From an uncultured Porphyromonadaceae bacterium (GTDB lineage Bacteria > Bacteroidota > Bacteroidia > Bacteroidales > Muribaculaceae), in contig USNC01000058.1 of NCBI GenBank assembly GCA_900555915.1, positions 1-7,999 of the forward strand: a stretch of 7,999 nt of DNA. Reading direction: 5' to 3'. Shown here in pieces: positions 1-6,730 of the stretch. Made by a program: the position numbers and the translations under genes. The notes beneath the pieces are model-generated. The model was not told the origin of the DNA. It did no database searches and worked only from the letters and a program-made list of their open reading frames with translations. The first letter of the stretch is position 1; the number at the start of each line of letters is the position of its first letter.

Positions 1-63
1 ATATACTTTCTTTGCCATTGGTTGTTTATATAGTTAAAAATTCTATTTAGGTCACATACTTTT

Positions 64-100
64 GTCAGCCCGCTTGCATCGGCGGCTGACTTAGTTTTCT
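64..100 (+). terminator. Terminator-like hairpin of an upstream gene
   Basis: GTCAGCC (64-70) pairs perfectly with GGCTGAC (84-90) around a GC-containing loop of 13 bases, and a moderately T-rich stretch follows (91-100). This fits an intrinsic terminator for a plus-strand gene ending left of the window. The T tract is interrupted, so termination strength is uncertain. A terminator for a minus-strand gene is less likely, because the bases before the stem contain only a short T run. Confidence 0.5.
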
Positions 101-245
101 GTCGGTGTTGCAAAATTAAATAAATTATCGCTAAATTCCTAATGATTCCGCTAAATAATTTGCCTCTATTACCGAAAAATAGTCTTATTTAATACATTTT
201 TTGTTTTCGCTCTTTTTTTATGGCTCGCGCTTGGATTTTTTTTAT

Positions 246-253
246 TAATTTTG
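246..253 (+). promoter_or_regulatory. Bacteroidetes -7 box for the LysM operon
   Basis: TAATTTTG matches the Bacteroidetes housekeeping -7 consensus TAnnTTTG at every fixed position. I see no TTTG -33 element at the usual spacing; the nearest TTG (231-233) is too close. Transcription would begin near 258-262. That leaves almost no leader for the GTG at 268 but about 68 bases before the ATG at 328, which supports the later start. Confidence 0.45.
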
Positions 254-327
254 TGAATTGAATTACTGTGACGGCGCTGATGATCCCCATCTTTGTCTTA
301 GCCGTCTTCTTGATGTATGTTTTGATA

Positions 328-2298
328 ATGAGAAATATCTTCCGTTGCGTTTTTATAGCGTTTTGTACGCTGATTTGTTCTCTGTCGGTTTTTGCAGAGG
401 TTGATCTTCCTAAGGTAAGGATTGCAGGTAAGGATTATTACGTGTATGAGACGAAAAAGGGAGATTCCATGTATGGAATATCCAACAGATACGGCTGGAA
501 TGTGGATCTGCTCATGGAGATGAATCCCACACTGGCCAAAAAGATGAAGAAAGGTGCGAAAGTCTACTTCCCTGCCGAAGGGGATAATGAGGAGAATGAT
601 GCGGTGCACGAGCCGTTTTCGGCCGAATCATACCCAATGATCCGCCATATGGTGAAGAAGGGAGATTCGGTGTATTCCATCTCCAAGTTGTATGACGTGC
701 CGGTAGAGCAGATATATCTCTACAACCCGGAATCAAAGTATGGCTTGAAAAGAGGGGCGCTGATATCCATACCCCAGCAGACTGATGCCATCAACGAAGG
801 TGCCTCTTTCCTGTTTTATGCAATCCGTCCGGGCGATACGCTTTCCGGCATTGCGGATACATACAATACCAGTGTCGAGCAATTGCTGCGCGACAACAAA
901 GGTATTTCCGACGATACGTTCGCTGCCGGCGACCTGCTGCGTGTCAGCGTAAACTCCAGAAAGGAAGCGGTCGTGACGCAGACGGTCGATGAGACGAAAC
1001 TCGCCCATGTGGAGACGTACAAGGCCGGCAAGGACGACACATGGGAAAGTGTGGCTGATAAGACAGGTGTGGATGTGGAGGATCTGAAGGATTTCAATCA
1101 GGACACGGAACTGAAGAAAAATGCCCGTATCGATGTCCCGGTCTTTGTCACTACCCATGTCGAAAAAGAAGTGGAGGCATCGGATCCGCGTGAGGACACT
1201 GCAGGCGGAGTGCGCGACATATACAACGATGTGCACATGCTCGCTGCCGGAGATTCACTTTCGGAAAGGATGGTGCGTGTGGCGGTGCTTATCGAGGATC
1301 CCCATTCAAAGCGCGACAATGAGTTTACACGTGGCGCTTTCCTCGCGCTCGACCGCATGAAGCACGCTGATTTCGCTGTCAGGTTGAAAGTGCTCCAGGA
1401 GGTCCGCAGCGGTTCCGATTCGATTCAGATCGTTAAAGCATTGCTTGATTCTCTTGATGCTTTCCGTCCTGATCTCGTGGTCACCACACATGAGAAGAAC
1501 TTCCCGCTGTGGCTGGCAAACTATGGCGAGGACAAGGCAGTGGAGATAGTGAATGCTTTCGATGTGAAGAGTGACCTTTATCTTGAAAACCCGTCGATCA
1601 TCCATCTTCTGACTCCATCTTCCTATTTCTGTGAGGCAGTGGCTGAATGGGAGAATCAGGCATTTCCTGAACATACCCTCGTGATGGTAGGGAAAAAGGA
1701 TTCCGATGATGCCTTCGCCGACGCGGTGGTGGCACGCAGCAAGGGAAATGTGGAGAATATATCGGTCGATGGCCTGCATGAGAAAAAACTCGACGACTGG
1801 GGGCACTATCTGATATATGGCTATCCTACCTCGCGCGATGAGGTGGCATCTCTGCTCGATGCTGTGGTTGCTCTCAAGGAAGCCAACCCCCTTGCCAGTG
1901 TGAAAGTGCTCGGTCGTCCGAGCTGGATCACTTTTGCCGAGCCTATGAAAGAAAATTTCTCAAAGGCCGACGTGTTCTTTCCCTCAAGATTCTTTTTCGA
2001 CCACAACAGTGAGGACGGAAGGAAGTTTATTGCGGCCTATTCCGCCTCGTTCGGGCATGGCCCGATACGCTCATTCCCCACTTATGCAGTGGCAGGCTTC
2101 GATATAATGAATTATTTCATCGAAGGTTTGGCTTCCAATTCCGGCGACTTCAACGAGGCGGTGCCCGACGATGAGGAACTGCAGACTCCCATCAGCCTGC
2201 AGCGTATGGGCAACTGGGGCGGTTTCTTCAATCCGTCTGCTTATATCATCCACTATACGCCGACTGGCGACATAGAGAAAATTCTTATAGGAAAATGA
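328..2298 (+). CDS. Secreted LysM-repeat protein with periplasmic-binding-like C-terminus
   Basis: The frame is open from a GTG at 268, but I chose the ATG at 328. From there the protein opens with a textbook Sec signal peptide (MRNIFR, a hydrophobic core, then SVFA before EVDLPK, cleavage after residue 23), giving 656 aa. Three clear LysM repeats follow at about residues 37-82, 105-149 and 162-206, each starting with a KKGDS- or RPGDT-type motif and ending near FP, IP or RV. A fourth, diverged copy at about 228-271 has KAGKDDTW in place of the GDT core. LysM modules bind N-acetylglucosamine glycans, here presumably peptidoglycan. From about residue 315 the sequence (RMVRVAVLIEDP, then RGAFLALDRM) resembles type-1 periplasmic binding folds of the LivK/receptor kind. 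The ligand is unknown and no permease genes adjoin. The stop overlaps the next start (ATGA), so the pair is probably translationally coupled. The domain calls are firm for LysM and moderate for the C-terminal fold. Confidence 0.88.
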   Translation: MRNIFRCVFIAFCTLICSLSVFAEVDLPKVRIAGKDYYVYETKKGDSMYGISNRYGWNVDLLMEMNPTLAKKMKKGAKVYFPAEGDNEENDAVHEPFSAESYPMIRHMVKKGDSVYSISKLYDVPVEQIYLYNPESKYGLKRGALISIPQQTDAINEGASFLFYAIRPGDTLSGIADTYNTSVEQLLRDNKGISDDTFAAGDLLRVSVNSRKEAVVTQTVDETKLAHVETYKAGKDDTWESVADKTGVDVEDLKDFNQDTELKKNARIDVPVFVTTHVEKEVEASDPREDTAGGVRDIYNDVHMLAAGDSLSERMVRVAVLIEDPHSKRDNEFTRGAFLALDRMKHADFAVRLKVLQEVRSGSDSIQIVKALLDSLDAFRPDLVVTTHEKNFPLWLANYGEDKAVEIVNAFDVKSDLYLENPSIIHLLTPSSYFCEAVAEWENQAFPEHTLVMVGKKDSDDAFADAVVARSKGNVENISVDGLHEKKLDDWGHYLIYGYPTSRDEVASLLDAVVALKEANPLASVKVLGRPSWITFAEPMKENFSKADVFFPSRFFFDHNSEDGRKFIAAYSASFGHGPIRSFPTYAVAGFDIMNYFIEGLASNSGDFNEAVPDDEELQTPISLQRMGNWGGFFNPSAYIIHYTPTGDIEKILIGK

Positions 2299-2981
2299 TA
2301 ATGCTTAGATTGCTCTCTTGTTTAGTGGCAGTGGTGCTCGGGTGTGTGGCCGGATTGGCACAGACTCACTTCGCCTCAAGGGTCGACGTCGGAGTCAGGG
2401 GTGGTGTCACTCTGTCGGAGGTGATGTTCAAACCTTCCATTACTCAGAAATTCGGTATGGGCTCCACTATGGGCGTGACATTCCGCTACACGGAGGAAAA
2501 CCATTTCGGTCTTATAGCCGAAGTCAATTTCGTACAGCGTGGCTGGGCGGAAAAATTTGAAGACCTGCCGTATTCTTATCAGCGGCAGTTGAATTATGTG
2601 GAGATACCGGTGATGTCGCACATATATTTCGGACGCAGGGGGAAGTTCTTCTTCAATGCGGGTCCCGAGATATCTTACTTCCTCGGCGATAAGATAAAAT
2701 GCAATTTCGACTATCATAATCCTGCGGGACTTCCGGGGTTTGGCGACAAGAACCGTCGTACGGAGCAACTCACCATGGAAGTGAGCCAGAAACTCGATTT
2801 CGGCATTGTGGCAGGTCTTGGAGGAGAATTCAGCATCAACCGCCGTAACTCGCTTGCGGTGGAGGCCCGCCTGTATTATGGCATAGGCAATGTCATGCCC
2901 TCCGGCCGTCAGGACTATTTCTCCGTCTCCAACCAACTCAGCATCGGAGTCACCGCCGGCTATTGGTTCAGGCTGAAATAA
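2295..2981 (+). CDS. PorT-family outer-membrane beta-barrel protein
   Basis: This 228-aa protein starts with a signal peptide (residues 1-22, LRLLSCLVAVVLG core, likely cleavage at GLA/QTHF). After it come alternating polar/aromatic strands such as VDVGVRGGVTL, LIAEVNFVQRGW, YVEIPVMSHIYF, FFNAGPEISYFLG, FGIVAGLGGEF and LAVEARLYYGIG, ending in AGYWFRLK. The VEIPV and NAGPEISY segments are typical of the PorT / outer-membrane beta-barrel (OMP_b-brl_2) family of Bacteroidetes, and the length is usual. It should insert as an eight-stranded barrel in the outer membrane. PorT itself is tied to type IX secretion in Porphyromonas, but most members are uncharacterised, so I do not assign that role. 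The start overlaps the previous stop by four bases; an ATG six bases later (2301) is equally possible. The gene ends in TAATG, which also begins a small ORF. Confidence 0.85.
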   Translation: MIMLRLLSCLVAVVLGCVAGLAQTHFASRVDVGVRGGVTLSEVMFKPSITQKFGMGSTMGVTFRYTEENHFGLIAEVNFVQRGWAEKFEDLPYSYQRQLNYVEIPVMSHIYFGRRGKFFFNAGPEISYFLGDKIKCNFDYHNPAGLPGFGDKNRRTEQLTMEVSQKLDFGIVAGLGGEFSINRRNSLAVEARLYYGIGNVMPSGRQDYFSVSNQLSIGVTAGYWFRLK

Positions 2982-3082
2982 TGAAGTTGTTTAAACTTAT
3001 ATCAGTCGCGATGCCCGCATCGCTCCTTCTTCCTGAGGAAAAATCCACTCGAAAACCTGACGAAATCTTAACGAAAAAATAA
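2981..3082 (+). CDS. Possible 33-aa peptide inside the inverted-repeat element
   Basis: An ATG overlaps the stop of the barrel gene (TAATG) and opens 33 codons ending in TAA at 3080-3082. The product begins MKLFKLISVAMPASLLLP and ends with a charged tail (EEKSTRKPDEILTKK). It is thus a basic N-terminus plus a short hydrophobic stretch, as in a small membrane or secreted peptide. The stop-start overlap would allow reinitiation after the barrel gene. Against it, both ends of the ORF fall in the arms of a 19-bp inverted repeat. The related repeat before hppA encodes nothing similar in this frame (ATG GAA GTT GTC TAA). I do not recognise the peptide, and a chance ORF is at least as likely. Confidence 0.2.
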   Translation: MKLFKLISVAMPASLLLPEEKSTRKPDEILTKK

Positions 3083-3097
3083 GTTTAAACAACTTCA
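2982..3097. repeat. Perfect 19-bp inverted repeat flanking 78 bp
   Basis: TGAAGTTGTTTAAACTTAT (2982-3000) is the exact reverse complement of 3079-3097. The arms start one base after the barrel gene's stop and end 34 bases before the GSCFA start. Each arm is itself partly symmetric (AAGTT-n5-AACTT). The 78-bp centre holds a small hairpin (3008-3023) and no TAnnTTTG promoter box on either strand. No convincing target-site duplication flanks the arms. The left and right arms both resemble those of the element before hppA. It could be a dispersed miniature repeat, a long mRNA hairpin, a pair of operator sites or an invertible segment; the sequence alone does not decide. Confidence 0.75.
3008..3030 (+). 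terminator. Weak hairpin after the LysM-barrel operon
   Basis: GCGATG (3008-3013) pairs with CATCGC (3018-3023) around a CCCG loop and is followed by pyrimidine-rich TCCTTCTTCC. It is the best terminator candidate for the upstream operon, but the tail has no real T run and the pairing may be incidental to the surrounding inverted repeat. Confidence 0.25.
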
Positions 3098-3131
3098 ATC
3101 AAAAGTCTCACACCATAAATAATTTCTCGGC

Positions 3132-4007
3132 ATGAAATTCCGCACTGAATATGTTCCTGAGAGATCAAGCCTTACACTCAGTCCCGCCAATCCGGTAGTG
3201 CTTGTAGGGTCATGCTTCGCGCAGAATGTGGCGCGCAAGATGCGTGAATGCTGCTGGGAGGTGTTCAATGAGGCCGGTACTCTTTATAATCCCGTTTCCA
3301 TTGCCAGGGTGCTTGAACTGCTTGTATTCACCAGCGACATCCCGTCCGCTCTCGAACCCACTCTCTTCGAGTCGGAGGGATACGTCCATTCGTGGCTTTT
3401 CGATTCGCATTTCTCGCGCGGGTCAAGGCAGGACTGTGTCGATCTGATAGGGAGTCTAAGCGCCGGAATCGTCTCGGCGTTGGAGCGTGCGCAGGCTCTC
3501 GTGGTCACATTCGGCACCGCCTGGTGCTATTACCTTGAATCCATTCCTGACTTTGTAGTGGCCAACTGCCATAAGATGCCTCAATCCCTGTTTGAGCGCC
3601 GGCGCGTGTCTGCGGGCGATATCGCCGATGTATGGGTGTCACTTTGCGCGCGTCTCAAGGAAAGGTTTCCCGGGTTGTCGGTCATCTTCACCGTCAGCCC
3701 GGTGCGTCATCTCAAAGATGGTTTCGTAGGCAATTCCCGCTCAAAGGCAGAGTTGCTTCTGGCTGTGGAGGAGATATGCGGCAGAGCCGGGGATGTCTTT
3801 TATTTTCCCGCTTTCGAGATTGTCAACGATGACTTGCGCGACTATAGGTTTTATGCCCCTGACCTCACGCATCCTTCCGAGCAGACGGTGGAATACATAT
3901 GGGAGAAATTCCGCGCCACATATCTCGATGCGGAAGGGGAGCGCATGGTGAGGGAAGGAGAGAAGGAGTTCAAGCGCACGAACCATCGTCCTATCAGACA
4001 GAAATAA
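3132..4007 (+). CDS. GSCFA-domain protein (SGNH-hydrolase-like)
   Basis: The 291-aa product carries the motif that names the family, GSCFA at residues 26-30 within VVLVGSCFAQNVA. It also has TFGTAW (126-131), NCHK (145-148), TVSPVRH (187-193) and a C-terminal DLTHPS (244-249). The family (Pfam GSCFA) is related to SGNH/GDSL esterases. By that analogy Ser27 would be the nucleophile and Asp244/His247 the other catalytic residues of a DxxH block; this mapping is inference. The substrate is unknown. No signal peptide or membrane segment is visible, so it is probably cytoplasmic. The single good start is the ATG shown, with no Shine-Dalgarno. A 150-base gap holding an inverted repeat separates it from the barrel gene, and I find no full promoter match there (TAAGTTTA at 3080-3087 is one base off). 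It may therefore be read from the upstream operon. A terminator follows. Confidence 0.9.
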   Translation: MKFRTEYVPERSSLTLSPANPVVLVGSCFAQNVARKMRECCWEVFNEAGTLYNPVSIARVLELLVFTSDIPSALEPTLFESEGYVHSWLFDSHFSRGSRQDCVDLIGSLSAGIVSALERAQALVVTFGTAWCYYLESIPDFVVANCHKMPQSLFERRRVSAGDIADVWVSLCARLKERFPGLSVIFTVSPVRHLKDGFVGNSRSKAELLLAVEEICGRAGDVFYFPAFEIVNDDLRDYRFYAPDLTHPSEQTVEYIWEKFRATYLDAEGERMVREGEKEFKRTNHRPIRQK

Positions 4008-4071
4008 GCCCCCATATCATAAAATTTGCGACACGTGCCGTAAAACACATGTGGTGGTCACATCATTTTTA

Positions 4072-4112
4072 GCCCACGTCTCATATCGAAAAAAAAGTGG
4101 GCGTTTTTGTTT
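4072..4112 (+). terminator. Intrinsic terminator after the GSCFA gene
   Basis: GCCCAC (4072-4077) pairs with GTGGGC (4097-4102) across a 19-base A-rich loop, and GTTTTTGTTT follows directly. The hairpin sits 64 bases after the GSCFA stop. Its T tract overlaps the area where the -33 element of the next promoter would lie, so the two transcription units are tightly packed. Confidence 0.65.
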
Positions 4113-4140
4113 CTGTTCTCGTGAATTTGTCTTAACTTTG
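4106..4140 (+). promoter_or_regulatory. Promoter of hppA
   Basis: TAACTTTG (4133-4140) is a full match to the Bacteroidetes -7 box TAnnTTTG. A TTTG at 4106-4109 could be the -33 element, although the 23-base spacing is slightly longer than usual. Transcription should start near 4146-4150, about 100 bases before the hppA start codon and only a few bases before the first arm of the inverted repeat. Confidence 0.65.
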
Positions 4141-4151
4141 CATAAGTAATG

Positions 4152-4222
4152 GAAGTTGTCTAAACTTATTTGGAATTTAAAAAAAACAACAAAAGGGGTA
4201 AACCTCAAGTTTAGGCCACTTC
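4152..4222 (+). promoter_or_regulatory. Inverted-repeat element in the hppA 5' leader
   Basis: GAAGTTGTCTAAACTT (4152-4167) can pair with AAGTTTAGGCCACTTC (4207-4222) in 15 of 16 positions, counting one G-U pair and one U-C mismatch. The 39-base loop is A-rich and contains AAGGGGTAAACCTC. With the promoter just upstream, this would be a stem-loop at the very 5' end of the hppA mRNA, ending 28 bases before the start codon. Both arms resemble those at 2982-3097 and continue the similarity outward: TAATG(G) before the left arm and a TCAAA a few bases after the right. It does not match any riboswitch class I recognise. An mRNA-stabilising stem, an operator pair or a dispersed repeat are all possible. 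Confidence 0.5.
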
Positions 4223-4250
4223 ATAGTCAAATTTTAAACTAACACATACC

Positions 4251-6494
4251 ATGATCAACAATCTGTTCTGGCTTGTGCCGGCCTCCTCGGTGGTGGCTCT
4301 GGCGCTTGCGTTCTATTTCTTCCGGTGGATGAAAAATCAGGATGAGGGCACCGACAGGATGCGCTGGATCGCCTCCCACGTCAGGAAAGGAGCCATGTCC
4401 TATCTTCGTCAGCAATACAAGATAGTATCCATTGTGTTCCTATGTCTGGTGATCCTGTTTTCTGTGATGGCCTATGGTTTCGGCGTGCAGAATGAATGGG
4501 TGCCGGTTGCATTTCTCACGGGTGGTTTTTTCAGTGGCCTCGCCGGATTCCTCGGCATGAAGACAGCCACATACGCCTCGGCACGCACCGCCAACGCAGC
4601 ATGCGATTCTCTCAATTCAGGTCTTAAGGTGGCCTTCCGTTCAGGCGCTGTGATGGGTCTGGTGGTCGTAGGTCTTGGATTGCTCGACATCTCCTTCTGG
4701 TATCTGATACTCAATTGGCTTGTGGATCTTCCCGACACCCAGAAACTGACGATGATCACCACAACCATGCTCACATTCGGCATGGGAGCGTCCACTCAGG
4801 CGCTCTTCGCGCGTGTGGGAGGCGGTATATATACGAAGGCGGCCGATGTGGGAGCCGACCTTGTGGGCAAAGTCGAGGCCGGCATTCCCGAAGACGATCC
4901 GCGCAACCCGGCCACTATCGCTGACAATGTGGGCGACAACGTGGGCGACGTGGCAGGCATGGGAGCGGATCTGTATGAATCATACTGCGGTTCGATTCTC
5001 GCCACCGCAGCGCTTGGCGCCGCTGCCGGGGCTGTAGGCTTCGGTGCTGAAGAAGCCGGCAGCGTAGCCCTGCAGACGAAGGCCGTCATGGCTCCGATGC
5101 TGATTGCGGCAGTTGGCATACTTCTTTCCATTGTCGGCATATTCTGCGTGAAGACAAAAGAAAACGCGTCGATGAAAAACCTGCTCGGCGCACTCGCCAC
5201 AGGCACCAATCTGAGTTCCGCCCTTATAGTGGCTGCGACATTCGTGATAATGTGGGTGCTCGACATTCCCAACTGGGTTAACATATCCTGTTCGGTTGTG
5301 GTCGGACTCCTTGTGGGCATTGTAATTGGCCAGGCTACCGAATACTACACATCGCAGTCATACCGCCCCACGAAGCGTCTCGCCGAGAGTGGACAGACCG
5401 GACCTGCCACTGTCATCATATCAGGAGTCGGTCTCGGTATGGTATCCACTGCGATACCGGTCATAGCGGTGGTGTTCGGCATTATCATGAGCTACTGGCT
5501 CGCCTCCGGATTTGACTTCGGCAATATCTCCTGGGGTCTGTACGGCATTGGCATTGCGGCCGTAGGCATGCTATCTACCCTGGGCATAACGCTCGCCACC
5601 GACGCTTACGGACCGATAGCCGACAATGCCGGCGGCAACGCGGAGATGAGCGGACTGGGAGAAAGCGTCAGGAAGCGCACCGATGCCCTTGACTCTCTTG
5701 GCAACACAACTGCGGCTACCGGCAAAGGATTCGCCATAGGATCCGCCGCCCTTACCGGTCTTGCCCTGCTTGCCTCCTACGTGGAGGAAATACGCATGGG
5801 GCTGCACCATATTGGTCAGGAATTCATACAGGTCGGCACCACTATCGATCCTGTCAGCATGACGGAAGTGCCGAGGCGGATTGCGATAAGCGAGGCTACA
5901 TTCCGTGATTTCATGGTGGCATATGACGTGAATCTTATGAATCCCGTAGTGCTCTCCGGTATGTTCATAGGAGCGATGATGGCGTTCCTTTTCTGTGGCC
6001 TGACCATGAACGCTGTCGGACGCGCCGCCTCCCACATGGTAGAGGAAGTGCGCCGTCAGTTCCGCGAGATTAAGGGAATCCTTACCGGCGATGCCGAGCC
6101 GGACTATGCCCGTTGTGTGCAGATTTCCACCAAAGGTGCGCAGCGTGAGATGGTTTTCCCCTCGCTTCTCGCCATAGCGGTTCCAATTCTTGTAGGTCTG
6201 ATATTCGGTGTGCCCGGTGTCATCGGACTCCTTATCGGTGGCCTTTCTTCAGGATTCGTGCTTGCGGTGTTCATGGCCAATTCCGGCGGCGCATGGGACA
6301 ATGCCAAGAAATATATCGAAGAAGGTAATTTCGGTGGCAAGGGCAGTGAGGTGCACAAAGCGACTGTGGTTGGCGACACCGTGGGAGATCCCTTCAAGGA
6401 TACCTCCGGTCCGAGCCTCAACATCCTCATAAAACTCATGTCGATGGTGGCCATAGTGATGGCCGGTCTCACAGTCTCCTGGTCTTTGTTCTAA
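4251..6494 (+). CDS. hppA: Membrane-bound ion-pumping pyrophosphatase, K+-dependent type
   Basis: The 747-aa, roughly 16-helix inner-membrane protein hydrolyses pyrophosphate and uses the energy to export H+ and/or Na+. Family hallmarks are present in order: [13 protein letters not shown] (199-211), [19 protein letters not shown] (215-233), [13 protein letters not shown] (236-248), [20 protein letters not shown] (449-468), [10 protein letters not shown] (484-493), [16 protein letters not shown] (677-692) and [15 protein letters not shown] (706-720). These supply the Mg-PPi binding Asp and Lys residues, and nothing essential looks missing. In [10 protein letters not shown] the alanine at 488, where K+-independent enzymes have lysine, marks the K+-dependent subfamily. 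Characterised Bacteroides members pump both Na+ and H+. Residues Thr90, Phe94 and Asp146 fall on positions I recall as markers of that dual type, but the ion specificity remains inference. Length is normal. It has its own promoter and a structured leader. Confidence 0.97.
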   Translation: MINNLFWLVPASSVVALALAFYFFRWMKNQDEGTDRMRWIASHVRKGAMSYLRQQYKIVSIVFLCLVILFSVMAYGFGVQNEWVPVAFLTGGFFSGLAGFLGMKTATYASARTANAACDSLNSGLKVAFRSGAVMGLVVVGLGLLDISFWYLILNWLVDLPDTQKLTMITTTMLTFGMGASTQALFARVGGGIYTKAADVGADLVGKVEAGIPEDDPRNPATIADNVGDNVGDVAGMGADLYESYCGSILATAALGAAAGAVGFGAEEAGSVALQTKAVMAPMLIAAVGILLSIVGIFCVKTKENASMKNLLGALATGTNLSSALIVAATFVIMWVLDIPNWVNISCSVVVGLLVGIVIGQATEYYTSQSYRPTKRLAESGQTGPATVIISGVGLGMVSTAIPVIAVVFGIIMSYWLASGFDFGNISWGLYGIGIAAVGMLSTLGITLATDAYGPIADNAGGNAEMSGLGESVRKRTDALDSLGNTTAATGKGFAIGSAALTGLALLASYVEEIRMGLHHIGQEFIQVGTTIDPVSMTEVPRRIAISEATFRDFMVAYDVNLMNPVVLSGMFIGAMMAFLFCGLTMNAVGRAASHMVEEVRRQFREIKGILTGDAEPDYARCVQISTKGAQREMVFPSLLAIAVPILVGLIFGVPGVIGLLIGGLSSGFVLAVFMANSGGAWDNAKKYIEEGNFGGKGSEVHKATVVGDTVGDPFKDTSGPSLNILIKLMSMVAIVMAGLTVSWSLF

Positions 6495-6515
6495 ACATAG
6501 TCAGTTACATGGGCG

Positions 6516-6532
6516 TTGTCTATATTAGACAA
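6516..6532. promoter_or_regulatory. 17-bp palindrome before the small gene
   Basis: TTGTCTA-TAT-TAGACAA is a perfect 7-bp inverted repeat with a 3-base centre. It lies 21 bases after the hppA stop and ends 23 bases before the next ATG. It could be an operator or a small hairpin; the TAATCTTTT after it would allow weak termination after hppA, but the stem is AT-rich. Together with the preceding G it contains the GTTGTCTA core found in the leader element of hppA. I find no TAnnTTTG box between the hppA stop and this gene. Confidence 0.5.
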
Positions 6533-6555
6533 TAATCTTTTAATAACGTGATACT

Positions 6556-6705
6556 ATGGAAAAAGACAATCTCAAGACTGAAGACCAGAAGATATATCCC
6601 GGTGCCGCTGACGACCGGACCGGAAAGGTCACTTCGCAAGACATCAGAGATGCCAACTGCGAACTCAACAACAATCCGCGCAATTCCGACATGGCGATGC
6701 CATGA
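6556..6705 (+). CDS. Small hydrophilic protein of unknown function (49 aa)
   Basis: An ATG opens 49 codons ending in TGA. The product (MEKDNLKTEDQKIYPGAADD, then RTGKVTSQDIRDANCELNNN, then PRNSDMAMP) is strongly hydrophilic. It has ten acidic and seven basic residues, an asparagine-rich CELNNNPRN segment, one cysteine (Cys35), and no signal peptide or membrane segment. Composition and codon use (GGT GCC GCT GAC GAC CGG) resemble its coding neighbours, and a strong terminator lies 25 bases after the stop, which favours a real gene. It is 61 bases from hppA and may be co-transcribed or have its own promoter near the palindrome. I have a vague memory of similar short Bacteroidales proteins with a YPGA and an LNNNPRN segment but cannot name a family or role. 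It is probably cytoplasmic and partly disordered. Confidence 0.65.
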   Translation: MEKDNLKTEDQKIYPGAADDRTGKVTSQDIRDANCELNNNPRNSDMAMP

Positions 6706-6730
6706 ATATCTTCAGAGATAAGTTGACAAA

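Larger units (their letters stand above)
1..327. other. AT-rich intergenic region before the LysM gene
   Basis: No convincing coding sequence is visible on either strand. The first 50 bases could hold the last codons of an upstream plus-strand gene, but all three frames close quickly (stops at 31, 35 and 48) and I cannot choose between them. The region contains a terminator-like hairpin at 64-90 and a -7 promoter box at 246-253. The octamer CGCTAAAT occurs twice, at 129-136 and 149-156, exactly 20 bases apart. The octamer GTTGTTTA at 21-28 is also the core of the inverted repeat at 2982-3097, but here it has no partner arm. Confidence 0.6.

Noticed and set aside
129..156. Direct repeat CGCTAAAT spaced by 20 bases as an operator
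   Set aside because: Eight-base repeats are expected now and then in AT-rich DNA, and the copies lie about 90 bases before the nearest promoter box. I keep it only as a note in the intergenic entry.
733..1236. Minus-strand ORF of 167 codons under the LysM gene, and similar ones at 1306-1806 and 2376-2936
   Set aside because: Each lies entirely inside a well-supported plus-strand gene, and the translations show no signal peptide, domain or coherent pattern.
4046..4053. Palindrome CACATGTG after the GSCFA gene as a regulatory site
   Set aside because: It is a short self-complementary octamer with no second copy and no promoter at a meaningful distance; chance is a sufficient explanation.
4152..4222. 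A known riboswitch before hppA
   Set aside because: I do not recognise the conserved core of any described class, and the structure is a simple two-arm stem that also resembles a repeat elsewhere in the window.
4870..4960. Repeated GTGGGCGAC units inside hppA as a tandem DNA repeat
   Set aside because: They encode the conserved DNVGDNVGD catalytic motif, so the repetition comes from the protein sequence.
4796..5320. Minus-strand ORF of 174 codons under hppA
   Set aside because: It is antisense to the most conserved catalytic part of the pyrophosphatase, and its Ser/Pro/Thr/Ala-rich translation is a by-product of that coding sequence.
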